Assembly (NCBI GenBank): GCA_030538235.1
Contig: JAUNUJ010000007.1
Location: forward strand, 79,639-143,638
Direction: 5' to 3'
DNA: 64,000 nucleotides
DNA from: Alcaligenaceae bacterium
Lineage (GTDB): Bacteria > Pseudomonadota > Gammaproteobacteria > Burkholderiales > Burkholderiaceae_B
The notes under the pieces were generated by a model. It searched no databases and was not told the DNA's origin. It saw only the letters and a list, made by a program, of their open reading frames with translations. This document shows positions 30,692-40,071 of the stretch, piece by piece. The position numbers and the translations under genes are program-made. The first letter of the stretch is position 1; every line of letters starts with the position of its first letter.

Positions 30692-31219
30692 ATGTTTCCC
30701 GAATCTTCGTTTTGGTTGATTATTGGCATTGCTGCATTTATTGCCTTACTTCCTTTTTTTACTGAAAAATCGTTTGTTTTTGTGCCTTGGCGTCAAGACG
30801 GTGAGTCTAAAAGTACCTCAGCTTGGCTAATTGTCGCTCGTGCTTTTTTGCAGTGGTTTTTGATCATTTTTGCTGCTTATACGATGGCAAACAGCAGTAA
30901 TCAGAGCTTTCAGTTGTTCGCCTTTGTTGCTTCTTTGATTTTATTTGCTTTGCCAGTCTTGACAGTAAGCAAGCAGGTGCCGGTTAAAATCTTTGCGGTC
31001 AGAATTTTTGAATTGCTGGGTTTTTTCTTTTTTGTCGGTGGCATCGGTTTTGTCATCGAAGGCTTTTATGCTAATGCACATAGCCAACAATGGCAGTTTT
31101 ATGCCATTGCGCTTTGTTTATATATTGTTCTGGCTTATCCTGGTTTTGTTTTCCGTCATTTATACAAAAATCGCTATAACCGCCAACTAATCGCCCAAAC
31201 TCAAGTCGCTGATGATTAG
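30692..31219 (+). CDS. Integral membrane protein, DUF2818-like with a central insertion
   Basis: A 175-residue hydrophobic protein with about five transmembrane segments. The first 30 residues (WLIIGIAAFIALLPFF, then FVFVPW) and the last 65 (RIFELLGFFFFVGGIGFVIEG, then QWQFYAIALCLYIVLAYPGFVFRHLY) resemble the small DUF2818 family that usually follows nuoN in Burkholderiales. The middle (about 42-105) adds two more helices. The family assignment is from memory of the pattern, not a search. The ribosome site is weak. Function unknown; a link to respiratory membrane complexes is only suggested by the family's usual location. Confidence 0.6.
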   Translation: MFPESSFWLIIGIAAFIALLPFFTEKSFVFVPWRQDGESKSTSAWLIVARAFLQWFLIIFAAYTMANSSNQSFQLFAFVASLILFALPVLTVSKQVPVKIFAVRIFELLGFFFFVGGIGFVIEGFYANAHSQQWQFYAIALCLYIVLAYPGFVFRHLYKNRYNRQLIAQTQVADD

Positions 31220-31309
31220 TACATCGTAGTACTTAGGTAGTTGCGGGTATGGTGTTTTCAGGCCCCCGATTTCAAAATAAGTACCATCTGATCTCAAAAG
31301 GTGGTACTT

Positions 31310-31693
31310 ATGTTCAAAACTTTTTTCTTAATTATTTTGTCCCTAGTTTTGAGTGCGTGTAGCACCCAACCCGACTGGCTGCAACGTAAGCGGCAGTATC
31401 ATGGTTGGGAGCACTCAAGTCGACAGGTTCACGATTATTCCTTTGATTGGTTAATTAGCGGTTCGGCCTATGCGTCGCCGTTGCAGGTCTTTAGCGCATC
31501 GGATGAGCTGTGGGTACAATGGCATCCGCAACGCGAGTTGCCGGTGATTATAGGTATCGATCATTATGGCAAGCGACAGGTTCTTAGTTACCATCGCCAA
31601 TTGCCCTATCTGGTGATTAAAGATCATTGGCCGGTATTGCAGTTTAATTTAGCAGGTGAGCAGGCTTACGCCACGTTCAAACTTGAGCACTAG
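31310..31693 (+). CDS. Small predicted lipoprotein, function unknown
   Basis: A 127-residue protein I do not recognise. It has a lipoprotein signal ending in LSAC (cysteine about residue 17). The mature part looks all-beta and aromatic, with WVQWHP, VIIGIDHYGKRQVLSYHRQLPYLVI and alternating hydrophobic residues, faintly like a small beta-sandwich. I chose the ATG at 31310, with AAGGTGG just upstream, over a GTG nine bases earlier. It lies alone between the membrane protein at 30692 and alaS. Confidence 0.7.
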   Translation: MFKTFFLIILSLVLSACSTQPDWLQRKRQYHGWEHSSRQVHDYSFDWLISGSAYASPLQVFSASDELWVQWHPQRELPVIIGIDHYGKRQVLSYHRQLPYLVIKDHWPVLQFNLAGEQAYATFKLEH

Positions 31694-31805
31694 ATGTAAT
31701 TAGTTGTAATTAGGCCGCCAGACACTTGAAATTGCACCGTTTTTATTCGGAAATCGTTATACTTGAGGGTTAATCATTACACTTTTTATTAAATAGCGTT
31801 TGTCA

Positions 31806-34424
31806 ATGAAAGCATCTGAAATACGTAGCAAGTTTCTCAAGTTCTTCGAGTCCAAAGAGCATACGATCGTTCCTTCTTCCTCTTTAGTGCCGTCAAATGA
31901 TCCGACCTTGTTGTTTACAAACTCGGGTATGGTGCAGTTTAAAGATGTGTTTACCGGTCATGATACTAGGCCTTATCGTCGTGCGACTTCGTCACAGCGC
32001 TGTTTGCGTGCCGGCGGTAAGCATAACGATCTGGAAAATGTCGGTTATACCGCGCGTCACCACACCTTTTTCGAGATGCTGGGTAATTTCAGTTTCGGTG
32101 ATTATTTCAAAGAAAAAGCCATCGAGTATGCTTGGGAATTATTGACTGAGGTCTATCAGTTGCCGGCTGAAAAGCTATGGGTTACGGTTTACGCGGAAGA
32201 TGATGAGGCCTACGATATCTGGGCCAATCAAATCGGGGTGCCCGCAGAGCGTATTATCCGCATTGGCGACAACAAGGGCGCACGCTACGCATCTGATAAC
32301 TTCTGGCAAATGGCCGATACCGGTCCCTGTGGTCCTTGTTCCGAGATCTTCTATGATCACGGTCCAGAGGTTTGGGGAGGGCCTCCAGGCTCGGCAGATG
32401 AAGACGGTGATCGCTATATCGAGATTTGGAATCTGGTCTTTATGCAGTTCGATCGTGATGAAGCCGGTGTATTACACCCGCTACCTAATCCATGTGTCGA
32501 TACGGGGATGGGTCTAGAGCGTATTTCTGCCGTCTTGCAGCATGTACATTCCAACTACGACATTGATATTTTCCGACATTTAATTCAAGCAGCTGCGCGT
32601 GAGACCGGCACCGAGGATTTGGAAAATAGCTCTCTTAAAGTAATCGCTGATCATATTCGCGCTTGTAGCTTTATGATCATTGATGGCATTGTGCCGGGCA
32701 ACGAGGGGCGTGGTTATGTATTACGCCGTATTATTCGTCGTGCCCTACGTCATGGTTACCGCTTGGGTCAAACCAGTCCTTACTTTCATAAGTTAGTAGC
32801 AGACTTGGTTGGGCAGATGGGTGACGCGTATCCTGCGCTAGTTGAACAGCAAGAGCGTATCAGTAAAACCCTACTACAAGAGGAGCAACGCTTCTTACAG
32901 ACCTTATCTAATGGCATGGATATTTTAAGTCGTGCTGTGGCCGATCTCAAAGAGGGCGATCGTCTTGATGGTCAGGTTGCTTTTACCCTATATGACACCT
33001 ATGGTTTCCCCTTTGACCTGACCGCTGACGTCTGTCGTGAGCATGGTCTCGAGGTGGACGAAGAGGGTTTTGACCTTGCGATGAATAAGCAACGCGAGAT
33101 GGCGCGCGCTAGCGGTAAGTTTAAGGCTAAACAACAATTGAGTTATGAGGGTGAGGAGACTCTTTTTGAAGGCTATGAAAAGGCCGAATCCAGCTCCACA
33201 GTCTTAGCGCTTTATGTTGAGGGTACTCAGACTGAGCAGGTGACAGAGGGACAGGAAGCTGTTGTCGTGCTAGATCAGACGCCTTTTTATGCTGAATCCG
33301 GCGGTCAAGTGGGTGACTCAGGTGTTTTAAGCGGTTATGGTACCGCCTTTAGTGTCGAGGATACCCAAAAAATCCTGTCACATGTCTTTGGTCATTATGG
33401 TGTAGTTAGACTAGGTACGATCAAGGTCGGTGATAAGCTCGAAGCTAAGATCGACATTGAGCAGCGTCAAAAAACTATCCGTAACCACTCGGTTACGCAT
33501 ATTATGCATAAAGCATTACGTGAGGTTTTAGGTTCACATGTGCAACAAAAAGGGTCTTTGGTCGATGCTGACAAAACCCGTTTTGACTTTTCTCACGATG
33601 CGCCGGTGACTACCGAGCAAATCGCCGAGATCGAAGCGATTGTTAATCAGGAAATTCTCGCTAACACACCGGTTCAAGCCGCTCTGATGAGTTTTGATGA
33701 GGCGGTAGCGGGTGGCGCGATGGCTTTATTCGGTGAAAAATACGATGATGAGGTGCGGGTTTTAGATATTGGTACTTCCCGTGAGCTTTGCGGTGGTACT
33801 CACGTTAATCGTACCGGCGATATCGGTTTTTTCAAAATCATCTCTGAGGGCGGTATTGCCGCCGGTATCCGTCGTATCGAGGCGATTACCGGAACAAATG
33901 CCCTAGCTTGGGTTGAGGGAATCAATCAACAATTGCATCAGGCGGCGGCAGTTTTAAAAGCCAGCCCTGCTGATTTACTTGAGCGCGTTAAATCCACTCA
34001 AGATCATGTGCGTGCGCTTGAGCGAGAGGTAGCACAATTAAAAGCTAAATTAGCCTCTGCTGCCAGTGCTGATTTGAGCTCTGAAGCGATTGCAGTCGAT
34101 GGCATTCAAGTGTTGGTTAAATCACTTGAGGGAGTTGAGGCTAAAGACTTGCGTGGCATGATTGATCAGCTCAAAGACAAATTAAAATCTGCTGTGATTG
34201 TGCTGGCCACCTCTACTGACGACAAGGTCTCTGTGGCGGCGGGGGTGACCTCCGATCTGACGAACCGTATCAAAGCCGGTGAACTGGTGTCGCTCGTTTG
34301 CTCTAAAATTGGCGGTAAGGGCGGTGGTCGTCCTGATATGGCCATGGGTGGCGGTACCGATGTGGCTGCTTTACCTTCGGCATTGGAGCAGGTTATGCCA
34401 TGGCTTAAGCAAAGCTTAAGTTAG
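31806..34424 (+). CDS. alaS: Alanyl-tRNA synthetase
   Basis: Charges tRNA-Ala and edits mischarged Ser/Gly. The 872-residue protein has the class II catalytic core (motif with [20 protein letters not shown]), the editing domain zinc site [11 protein letters not shown] (HxxxH) with the partner CGGTHV, and a C-terminal coiled-coil plus glycine-rich [15 protein letters not shown] segment. Start taken at ATG 31806 ([10 protein letters not shown]), typical for the group; a TTG two codons earlier is possible. A -10-like TATACT lies about 45 bases upstream. Confidence 0.97.
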   Translation: MKASEIRSKFLKFFESKEHTIVPSSSLVPSNDPTLLFTNSGMVQFKDVFTGHDTRPYRRATSSQRCLRAGGKHNDLENVGYTARHHTFFEMLGNFSFGDYFKEKAIEYAWELLTEVYQLPAEKLWVTVYAEDDEAYDIWANQIGVPAERIIRIGDNKGARYASDNFWQMADTGPCGPCSEIFYDHGPEVWGGPPGSADEDGDRYIEIWNLVFMQFDRDEAGVLHPLPNPCVDTGMGLERISAVLQHVHSNYDIDIFRHLIQAAARETGTEDLENSSLKVIADHIRACSFMIIDGIVPGNEGRGYVLRRIIRRALRHGYRLGQTSPYFHKLVADLVGQMGDAYPALVEQQERISKTLLQEEQRFLQTLSNGMDILSRAVADLKEGDRLDGQVAFTLYDTYGFPFDLTADVCREHGLEVDEEGFDLAMNKQREMARASGKFKAKQQLSYEGEETLFEGYEKAESSSTVLALYVEGTQTEQVTEGQEAVVVLDQTPFYAESGGQVGDSGVLSGYGTAFSVEDTQKILSHVFGHYGVVRLGTIKVGDKLEAKIDIEQRQKTIRNHSVTHIMHKALREVLGSHVQQKGSLVDADKTRFDFSHDAPVTTEQIAEIEAIVNQEILANTPVQAALMSFDEAVAGGAMALFGEKYDDEVRVLDIGTSRELCGGTHVNRTGDIGFFKIISEGGIAAGIRRIEAITGTNALAWVEGINQQLHQAAAVLKASPADLLERVKSTQDHVRALEREVAQLKAKLASAASADLSSEAIAVDGIQVLVKSLEGVEAKDLRGMIDQLKDKLKSAVIVLATSTDDKVSVAAGVTSDLTNRIKAGELVSLVCSKIGGKGGGRPDMAMGGGTDVAALPSALEQVMPWLKQSLS

Positions 34425-34434
34425 GCTTAAGCTT
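34412..34434 (+). repeat. Inverted repeat across the alaS stop codon
   Basis: AAGCTTAAG-TTAGG-CTTAAGCTT, a perfect 9-bp stem with the stop codon in the loop. No T-run follows, so it is more likely an mRNA 3'-end stabiliser than a terminator. Confidence 0.45.
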
Positions 34435-34453
34435 GATTTAAGTTAAGTCGCAA

Positions 34454-34484
34454 TTGCTTACAATCCTTCGGGAAATGTTATACT
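34454..34484 (+). promoter_or_regulatory. Putative promoter of the TusA-family gene
   Basis: TTGCTT, an 18-19 base spacer, then TTATAC/TATACT. It lies between alaS and a hairpin terminator at 34499, so any transcript from it would have to read through that hairpin. Confidence 0.45.
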
Positions 34485-34498
34485 GCTTTTTTATTTAG

Positions 34499-34528
34499 CA
34501 CTGCCTCGGCGAATTTACCGAGGCAGTG
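34499..34528 (+). terminator. Hairpin terminator after alaS
   Basis: CACTGCCTCGG pairs perfectly with CCGAGGCAGTG; TTGTTAT and later TTTTTTT follow. The T-run is not immediately adjacent, so strength is uncertain. Confidence 0.75.
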
Positions 34529-34580
34529 TTGTTATCGTCTGTTTTTTTAATCGTTTATTGTGTCGCGGAGGGTGTGTTTG

Positions 34581-34817
34581 ATGACTGAGGTCGCCTTTGA
34601 TCAAGTGGTTGAAGCTCAAAATTTGCTTTGTCCACTACCTATCCTAAAAGCTAAAAAGGCTTTGTCAGCGATGGAAAGTGGTCAGATTCTCAAGGTTATC
34701 ACCACTGATCCTAAAGCCATGGGTGATTTTCAGGCCTTTTGCACACAATCTAAAAACGATCTAATTGCCCAAAGCGATTGCGGGGATTTTGCAGAGCATT
34801 ATATTAAACGTCGCTAG
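34581..34817 (+). CDS. TusA/SirA-family sulfur-carrier protein
   Basis: A 78-residue protein with the family CPxP motif (LLCPLPILKAKKAL, cysteine about residue 15) at the start of helix 1, which can carry a persulfide. Relatives act in tRNA thiolation, molybdenum cofactor maturation or sulfur metabolism. It lacks tusBCD neighbours, so the exact role is open. I chose ATG 34581 behind CGGAGGG; a GTG 21 bases earlier overlaps that ribosome site. Confidence 0.88.
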   Translation: MTEVAFDQVVEAQNLLCPLPILKAKKALSAMESGQILKVITTDPKAMGDFQAFCTQSKNDLIAQSDCGDFAEHYIKRR

Positions 34818-34927
34818 TTTATAGAGTAGAGGGCTAATAAAAATACAAAATAGTCCCGTAGCAGCGTTAAATAGCACCATAAAGATAGAGGGTGGAGACC
34901 GATTTTTCTATTAAATGGAGCTTAAAT

Positions 34928-36325
34928 ATGACAGAACCTCAATCTAATCTACAGCTAACGCGACTGATGCCGCGGGGTAGCCTAAAAGGTATCGTTGTTG
35001 CTTTAATAGCAATAGTGTTGGCTTATCTACTCTACCTTGTTTTGCCTTTCGACAACGATGTCAATAAAGGTCTAGCGCTGCTTTTATTTATTGCCATTTT
35101 ATGGTTTACTGAGGCAGTGCATATTACCGTGACGGCGTTGATGGTGCCGATCATAGCCGTACTCATGGGTTTCGAGGGGATGAGCACTAAAGCCGCGCTA
35201 AGCAATTTTGCTGATCCGGTGATCTTTATTTTCTTCGGTGGTTTTGCCCTAGCAACAGCGTTGCATATGCAGAAATTAGACCGTAAGATTGCTTTTTATT
35301 TGGTCTCTTTGTCACGCGGTAATATGTTACTCGCCTCACTGTTGATTTTCGCAGTGACTGCTTTTATGTCCATGTGGATCAGCAATACAGCGACTGCAGC
35401 CATGATGCTGCCTTTGGCATTAGGGGTGATGAGTCATCTCGATCGTGCCAATCATCGTAATAGCTATGTGTTTGTGCTGTTAGGTGTCGCTTATAGTGCC
35501 AGTATTGGTGGTCTTGGTACCCTCGTCGGTTCACCTCCAAATGCCATCGCTGCACGCGAGCTAGGTATGGACTTTGCGGCTTGGATGAAAATCGGTTTAC
35601 CCATGATGTTAGTTTTGATGCCTATCATGATTTTCACATTGTGGTTGGTTTTCCGTCCTAATTTCAGTGGTGAAGCCGGCAAAATGGCAGTTCAAGAAAA
35701 GATCGAATGGACACCTATTCGTATTATTACCTTAGTGCTCTTTGTCTTTATTGCGCTTTGCTGGATTTTCAGTAGCAAAATCACCCAGTTATTGGGTACC
35801 ACAAGCACCGACTCGCTGATTGCATTATTTGCCGCAGTGATGGTGGTGGTTTTAGGTTGTGCCAGTTGGAAAGACGTGGCCGATAATACCGACTGGGGTG
35901 TGTTGATGCTCTTTGGTGGCGGTATTACTCTCAGTAAGGTTATGCAGAGTTCAGGTACTTCGCAAGTCTTGGGTCAGTTGGTTGCCGATACCTTTGGCGG
36001 TGCTAATCCACTGCTAGTGATTTTTGTTGTTTGTATCTTTATTATTATTCTGACTGAATTTACTAGTAATACGGCTTCTGCGGCATTATTGGTTCCGGTG
36101 TTTGCCGGTGTGGCAACACAGATGAATATGCCACCTGAGGTTCTTGTGCTGATTATCGGTATTGGTGCTTCTTGTGCCTTTATGCTGCCTGTAGCAACGC
36201 CTCCTAATGCGATTGTTTTTGGTAGTGGCTTGATTCGCCAACGCGAGATGGTACGCGCCGGTATGGTATTGAACGTACTGTGTGTGGCGGTTGTTTCCTT
36301 CTATATCTATCTATTTGTATATTAA
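34928..36325 (+). CDS. SLC13/DASS-family sodium-coupled anion (dicarboxylate) transporter
   Basis: An inner-membrane symporter of the divalent anion:Na+ family. The 465 residues give about 11 helices with two re-entrant hairpins carrying the paired SNT signatures: SNTATAAMMLPLALGV (about 151-166) and SNTASAALLVPVFAG (about 377-391). The partner loops are GTLVGSPPNAIAARE and ATPPNAIVFGSG. Substrate is probably succinate or another C4/C6 carboxylate, but sulfate-type members exist. ATG 34928 has TGGAG upstream. It appears to be monocistronic. Confidence 0.9.
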   Translation: MTEPQSNLQLTRLMPRGSLKGIVVALIAIVLAYLLYLVLPFDNDVNKGLALLLFIAILWFTEAVHITVTALMVPIIAVLMGFEGMSTKAALSNFADPVIFIFFGGFALATALHMQKLDRKIAFYLVSLSRGNMLLASLLIFAVTAFMSMWISNTATAAMMLPLALGVMSHLDRANHRNSYVFVLLGVAYSASIGGLGTLVGSPPNAIAARELGMDFAAWMKIGLPMMLVLMPIMIFTLWLVFRPNFSGEAGKMAVQEKIEWTPIRIITLVLFVFIALCWIFSSKITQLLGTTSTDSLIALFAAVMVVVLGCASWKDVADNTDWGVLMLFGGGITLSKVMQSSGTSQVLGQLVADTFGGANPLLVIFVVCIFIIILTEFTSNTASAALLVPVFAGVATQMNMPPEVLVLIIGIGASCAFMLPVATPPNAIVFGSGLIRQREMVRAGMVLNVLCVAVVSFYIYLFVY

Positions 36326-36355
36326 GAAGAAAATTCGTTAATTTACGCTATTTTT

Positions 36356-36381
36356 GGGGAAAAAGGCGACACTTTTTCCCC
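36356..36381 (+). terminator. Possible terminator after the SLC13 gene
   Basis: GGGGAAAAAG pairs with CTTTTTCCCC around a 6-base loop, 30 bases past the stop. There is no T-run beyond the stem, so the call is weak. Confidence 0.45.
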
Positions 36382-36397
36382 TGAATAGGCGGAATTC

Positions 36398-36427
36398 TTG
36401 CAGAGGAAGCTCATAAGTTGTTATACT
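36398..36427 (+). promoter_or_regulatory. rpsP promoter
   Basis: TTGCAG, 17 bases, TTATAC (or 18 to TATACT), about 60 bases before rpsP. The downstream TATACTTGAG is shared with the alaS and iscR upstream regions. Confidence 0.6.
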
Positions 36428-36489
36428 TGAGAGCTAAATTTTGAAAATAATTCATATAACTTTTATCAATTAATGAGGATAGTACACCT

Positions 36490-36744
36490 ATGGTGGTTAT
36501 TCGTTTAGCCCGTGGTGGCTCTAAAAAACGTCCATTTTATACAATTGTTGCAGCCAACCGTAGTGACCGTCGCGATGGTCGCTTTATCGAGCGTCTTGGT
36601 TTCTACAATCCAGTAGCTCCTGAGGGCACTGAGGCATTACGTATTGCGATGGATCGTTTAGAGTACTGGAAAGAGCAGGGCGCTCAGTTATCTCCGACCG
36701 TTGCTCGTTTAGCTAAAGAGTTTGCTCAACAGCAAGCTGCTTAA
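36490..36744 (+). CDS. rpsP: 30S ribosomal protein S16
   Basis: A primary small-subunit protein required for 30S assembly. The 84 residues carry the family start [20 protein letters not shown] and the segment [21 protein letters not shown] lies upstream of the ATG. First gene of the rpsP-rimM-trmD operon; strong codon bias fits high expression. Confidence 0.98.
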   Translation: MVVIRLARGGSKKRPFYTIVAANRSDRRDGRFIERLGFYNPVAPEGTEALRIAMDRLEYWKEQGAQLSPTVARLAKEFAQQQAA

Positions 36745-36884
36745 TTGAGTTAAAAGCTATTTGCCTAGGCTTAATAGCTTGTTTTACTCAGTTGACATTC
36801 AAGCTATCGCCGTAGCGGATTTGATTGACCGTCAGTTATCTGGCGGTCATTCTTATTTTTAATGCAAATTAAAAGCCCTAATAC

Positions 36885-37562
36885 ATGAGAAAATCACTCT
36901 CTGAAAATGAGCAAAGTAGCACAACAGCTCCTACTGATTTGGTCGAATTAGGCCATATCACCGGAGCTTTTGGTGTTCGCGGTATGGTTAAAATCAAACC
37001 CTATTCCGCTGAATCAATCCTGCCTGAGGTAACTAAATGGTGGCTGCAACGCCGTCTGCCTCCCGCTAGGACCGCTCAAAAAACCGCGCAACGCGAAGCG
37101 CATCAGCTTTTCGAGGTGGCTGAGTGCCGTTGGCATGCGGACAGTCTAATTGCCTCCTTTCCTGAAGTCACTGATCGCGATGTTGCCGATAGCCTTAAGG
37201 GCATGGTTATCTCGGTATCACGTGCTGATTTTCCGACCGAGGATTCTGATGAGTTTTACTGGGTTGATCTGGTGGGTTGTTGGGTCTACACGGTTGATGA
37301 ATCTGCTGTGAGTGAATTAGCTGTTGGTGATGAGGATTACGTGCTTCTAGGACGTATTCGTGAGTTATCGGATAATGGCGTCCACGCTGTGCTGCATATC
37401 GACCGTTACCTTGATTCCGGAGACCCCGAGCTTGAGCCACAGGCTCTACTAAATGCCAAGGGTCAGCCACAGCAAAGTTTGGTGCCTTTTGTGGACGCTC
37501 ATGTGCTAGAAGTAGACTTAGAAAACAATTGGATCGAGGTTGATTGGCCTCTGGATTTCTAA
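36885..37562 (+). CDS. rimM: Ribosome maturation factor RimM
   Basis: Binds S19 and helps mature the 3' domain of 16S rRNA. The 225 residues have the N-terminal barrel ([20 protein letters not shown]) and the C-terminal PRC-barrel with [13 protein letters not shown] and the final [24 protein letters not shown]. Slightly longer than the 170-180 residues of E. coli RimM, because of an N-terminal tail (1-18) and insertions near 60-75. The intergenic gap of 140 bases after rpsP includes no clear terminator. Confidence 0.95.
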   Translation: MRKSLSENEQSSTTAPTDLVELGHITGAFGVRGMVKIKPYSAESILPEVTKWWLQRRLPPARTAQKTAQREAHQLFEVAECRWHADSLIASFPEVTDRDVADSLKGMVISVSRADFPTEDSDEFYWVDLVGCWVYTVDESAVSELAVGDEDYVLLGRIRELSDNGVHAVLHIDRYLDSGDPELEPQALLNAKGQPQQSLVPFVDAHVLEVDLENNWIEVDWPLDF

Positions 37563-38320
37563 TGCAAGCCAATGTGATTACGCTGTTTCCCCAAATGTTC
37601 GATGTACTCAGCACAATGGGGGTGACGGGGCGAGCGCATGCTCAGGGGATTTGGTCTTTAAACACCTGGAATCCTCGTAATTACACTCATGATATTCACA
37701 AGACGGTCGATGACCGGCCTTATGGTGGTGGTCCCGGCATGTTGATGTTGGCTCAACCCCTAGTTGATTCTATTAATGATATCAAGCACCATCAGCAAAG
37801 CACCGGTCCGGTCATTTTGTTAAGCCCGGTGGGCAAAACCTTCACCCAATCCAAAGCCATTGAGCTTTCTAAACTACCTAAAGTGACCTATATTTGTGGG
37901 CGCTATGAGGGCATTGACCAACGCTTTATCGATCACTATGTCGATGAAGAAATTTCGCTTGGCGATTTTGTCTTATCCGGTGGTGAGTTTGCTGCTTTAG
38001 CAGTTTTGGATGCGACGATACGATTGTTGCCGGGTGTCTTAAATGATCATCTGTCGGCACTACAGGATTCCTTTCATGATGAACAGTCCGGCTTACTTGA
38101 TTGCGAGCATTACACTCGTCCGGAAGTATTTGAAGGGGTGCCTGTACCATCGATTTTATTGTCCGGTCATCACGCTAATATTAATCAATGGCGTCGTCAA
38201 CGCTCTTTAGCGTTAACCGCAGAGCGACGTCCTGATCTGATTATTAAGGCCAAGGAACAAGGCCTGTTGACTAAAAAAGATCTGGCTTTTTTGGCGCAGT
38301 TAAGTCAAGAAAATCAGTAA
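37562..38320 (+). CDS. trmD: tRNA (guanine-N1)-methyltransferase
   Basis: Makes m1G37 in tRNAs, preventing frameshifts. It is a SPOUT-fold protein with a deep trefoil knot. The 252 residues include the start [23 protein letters not shown], the SAM-binding loop [13 protein letters not shown] and [15 protein letters not shown]. The start is placed at 37562, overlapping the rimM stop by one base (TAATG). rplS, which normally follows, is not here. Confidence 0.97.
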   Translation: MQANVITLFPQMFDVLSTMGVTGRAHAQGIWSLNTWNPRNYTHDIHKTVDDRPYGGGPGMLMLAQPLVDSINDIKHHQQSTGPVILLSPVGKTFTQSKAIELSKLPKVTYICGRYEGIDQRFIDHYVDEEISLGDFVLSGGEFAALAVLDATIRLLPGVLNDHLSALQDSFHDEQSGLLDCEHYTRPEVFEGVPVPSILLSGHHANINQWRRQRSLALTAERRPDLIIKAKEQGLLTKKDLAFLAQLSQENQ

Positions 38321-38350
38321 TGTCTTTATGACACGAGTTTGTGGGCATAA

Positions 38351-38390
38351 AAGTTTAGGGACGCCCTCTGTTCGGTGTGTCCCTAAACTT
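38351..38390. terminator. Bidirectional terminator between trmD and fadD
   Basis: AAGTTTAGGGAC pairs with GTCCCTAAACTT, a perfect 12-bp stem between converging genes. A/T-rich sequence lies on both sides. Confidence 0.88.
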
Positions 38391-38397
38391 ATTTAAA

Positions 38398-40071
38398 TTA
38401 AACTTCCTCTTGCTCTGATTCTTGGCGTAATTGTCTTCTTAAGAGTTTACCGACATTGGACTTCGGTAGTTCCTCGCGGAATTCGACTAGACGCGGTACT
38501 TTATAGGAAGTGAGGTATTGCTTAGCGAAAGTAATTAACGCCTCTTCAGTAAGCTTTGGATCCTTGCGTTCCACATACAGTTTTACTGCTTCACCGGTGC
38601 GTTCATGCGGTATACCAATAGCTGCCACCTCACGCACTCCCGGATGTTGAGCAATGACTTCCTCGATCTCGTTAGGATAGACATTAAATCCTGAAACCAG
38701 AATAATATCTTTTTGACGATCGACTAGGAAAATATAGCCTTTTTCATCCATATAGCCCACATCACCGGTACGAAGAAAACCATCATCAAAAAAGACATTG
38801 GCCGTTTCTTCCGGTTTTTGCCAATAACCCGTCATCACTTGTGGGCCGCGAACACAAATCTCACCAATCTCATTGGCCGTAAGATCTTTGCCATTGTTGT
38901 CACGGATGACCACATCGGTAGAAGGAATAGGTAGACCAATTGAACCATCAACGTGACGACCGTCAAAGGGGTTAATTGTCACTGCCGGTGAGGTTTCAGT
39001 TAAACCATAAGCTTGAATCAGGGGCTTTTTGGTCAATTCCTTCCAACGATCTGCAACCACCTGCTGAATTGCTGTACCACCACCCAAGACGAAGTTCAGA
39101 TTAGAAAAATCAATTTTTCTGAAATCATTATTATTTAATAAGGCATTAAATAAGGTATTTACCCCGGTAAACACGGTCATATTGACCTTATCAATGGTCT
39201 TGACCAGATAAGGAATGTCACGAGCATCAGGAATTAGCACATTGCGTGCGCCAATCTTAATCGATAGCATGCAATTGGCCGTCAGGGCAAAGATGTGATA
39301 GAGCGGCAGGGCGGTGACGACAATTTCCTGACCGTCTCTAAGACTGCCATTAGTCCAAGCACATACTTGCATCAAATTTGCCAACATATTGTCATGACTG
39401 AGCATGGCGCTTTTAGGTACCCCGGTGGTGCCGCCGGTGTATTGCAAAAAGCTCAGATCCTCACGATTGATCGTTACTTTGCGGAATGGCTGTTTGGCAC
39501 CTTGGGCCATCGCCTTTTTAAAGGGAATATGACCGGGTAAATGCCATTTAGGGATGGATTTACGTACATAACGCAAGACGAAATTAGTCAGAGCACCTTT
39601 AAATGTACCTAACATATCGCCCACACCGGTGACGACAACGGTCTTCAGATAGGGACTCTTGACGCGTTCCAGCACATGGGCAAAATTGCTCGCGATTACG
39701 GCAACAACTGCGCGTGAGTCATTTAGTTGGAACTCTAATTCCCGCGCCGTATAAAGCGGGTTACAGTTCACCATGACGCCGCCGGCTTTGAGCGTGCCGA
39801 ACATGCAGACCATATACTGAGTAGTATTTGGCATCATTAACAAGACGGGATCGCCTTTTTTAAGTCCCTGTTGTTGCAGCCAACTCGCAAATTGTTCACT
39901 TTTTTTATTGAGTTCAGCAAAACTCATTTCACTGCCCAAGAATTCAATGGCTGTATGATTCGCAAAGCGTTCCGCACTTTCCTCCAATACGTCCACTAAT
40001 GAGTTATAGGCAGATGTCTCAATGGTGATGGGGACGTTCGCTGCATAACTTTTTAACCAAACTTTTTCCAT
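38398..40071 (-). CDS. fadD: Long-chain fatty acyl-CoA synthetase
   Basis: Activates imported long-chain fatty acids to acyl-CoA with ATP. The 557-residue adenylate-forming enzyme starts like E. coli FadD (MEKVWLKSYAANVP). It has the P-loop YTGGTTGVPKSAMLSH (about 213-228), the AMP motif QAYGLTETSPAVTINP, GYWQKPEETA and the C-terminal hinge LVDRQKDIILVSGFNVYP. The start overlaps the upstream thioesterase-like gene by 53 bases, with GGAGGG before the ATG. Last gene of the fad cluster. Confidence 0.97.
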   Translation of the reverse strand: MEKVWLKSYAANVPITIETSAYNSLVDVLEESAERFANHTAIEFLGSEMSFAELNKKSEQFASWLQQQGLKKGDPVLLMMPNTTQYMVCMFGTLKAGGVMVNCNPLYTARELEFQLNDSRAVVAVIASNFAHVLERVKSPYLKTVVVTGVGDMLGTFKGALTNFVLRYVRKSIPKWHLPGHIPFKKAMAQGAKQPFRKVTINREDLSFLQYTGGTTGVPKSAMLSHDNMLANLMQVCAWTNGSLRDGQEIVVTALPLYHIFALTANCMLSIKIGARNVLIPDARDIPYLVKTIDKVNMTVFTGVNTLFNALLNNNDFRKIDFSNLNFVLGGGTAIQQVVADRWKELTKKPLIQAYGLTETSPAVTINPFDGRHVDGSIGLPIPSTDVVIRDNNGKDLTANEIGEICVRGPQVMTGYWQKPEETANVFFDDGFLRTGDVGYMDEKGYIFLVDRQKDIILVSGFNVYPNEIEEVIAQHPGVREVAAIGIPHERTGEAVKLYVERKDPKLTEEALITFAKQYLTSYKVPRLVEFREELPKSNVGKLLRRQLRQESEQEEV

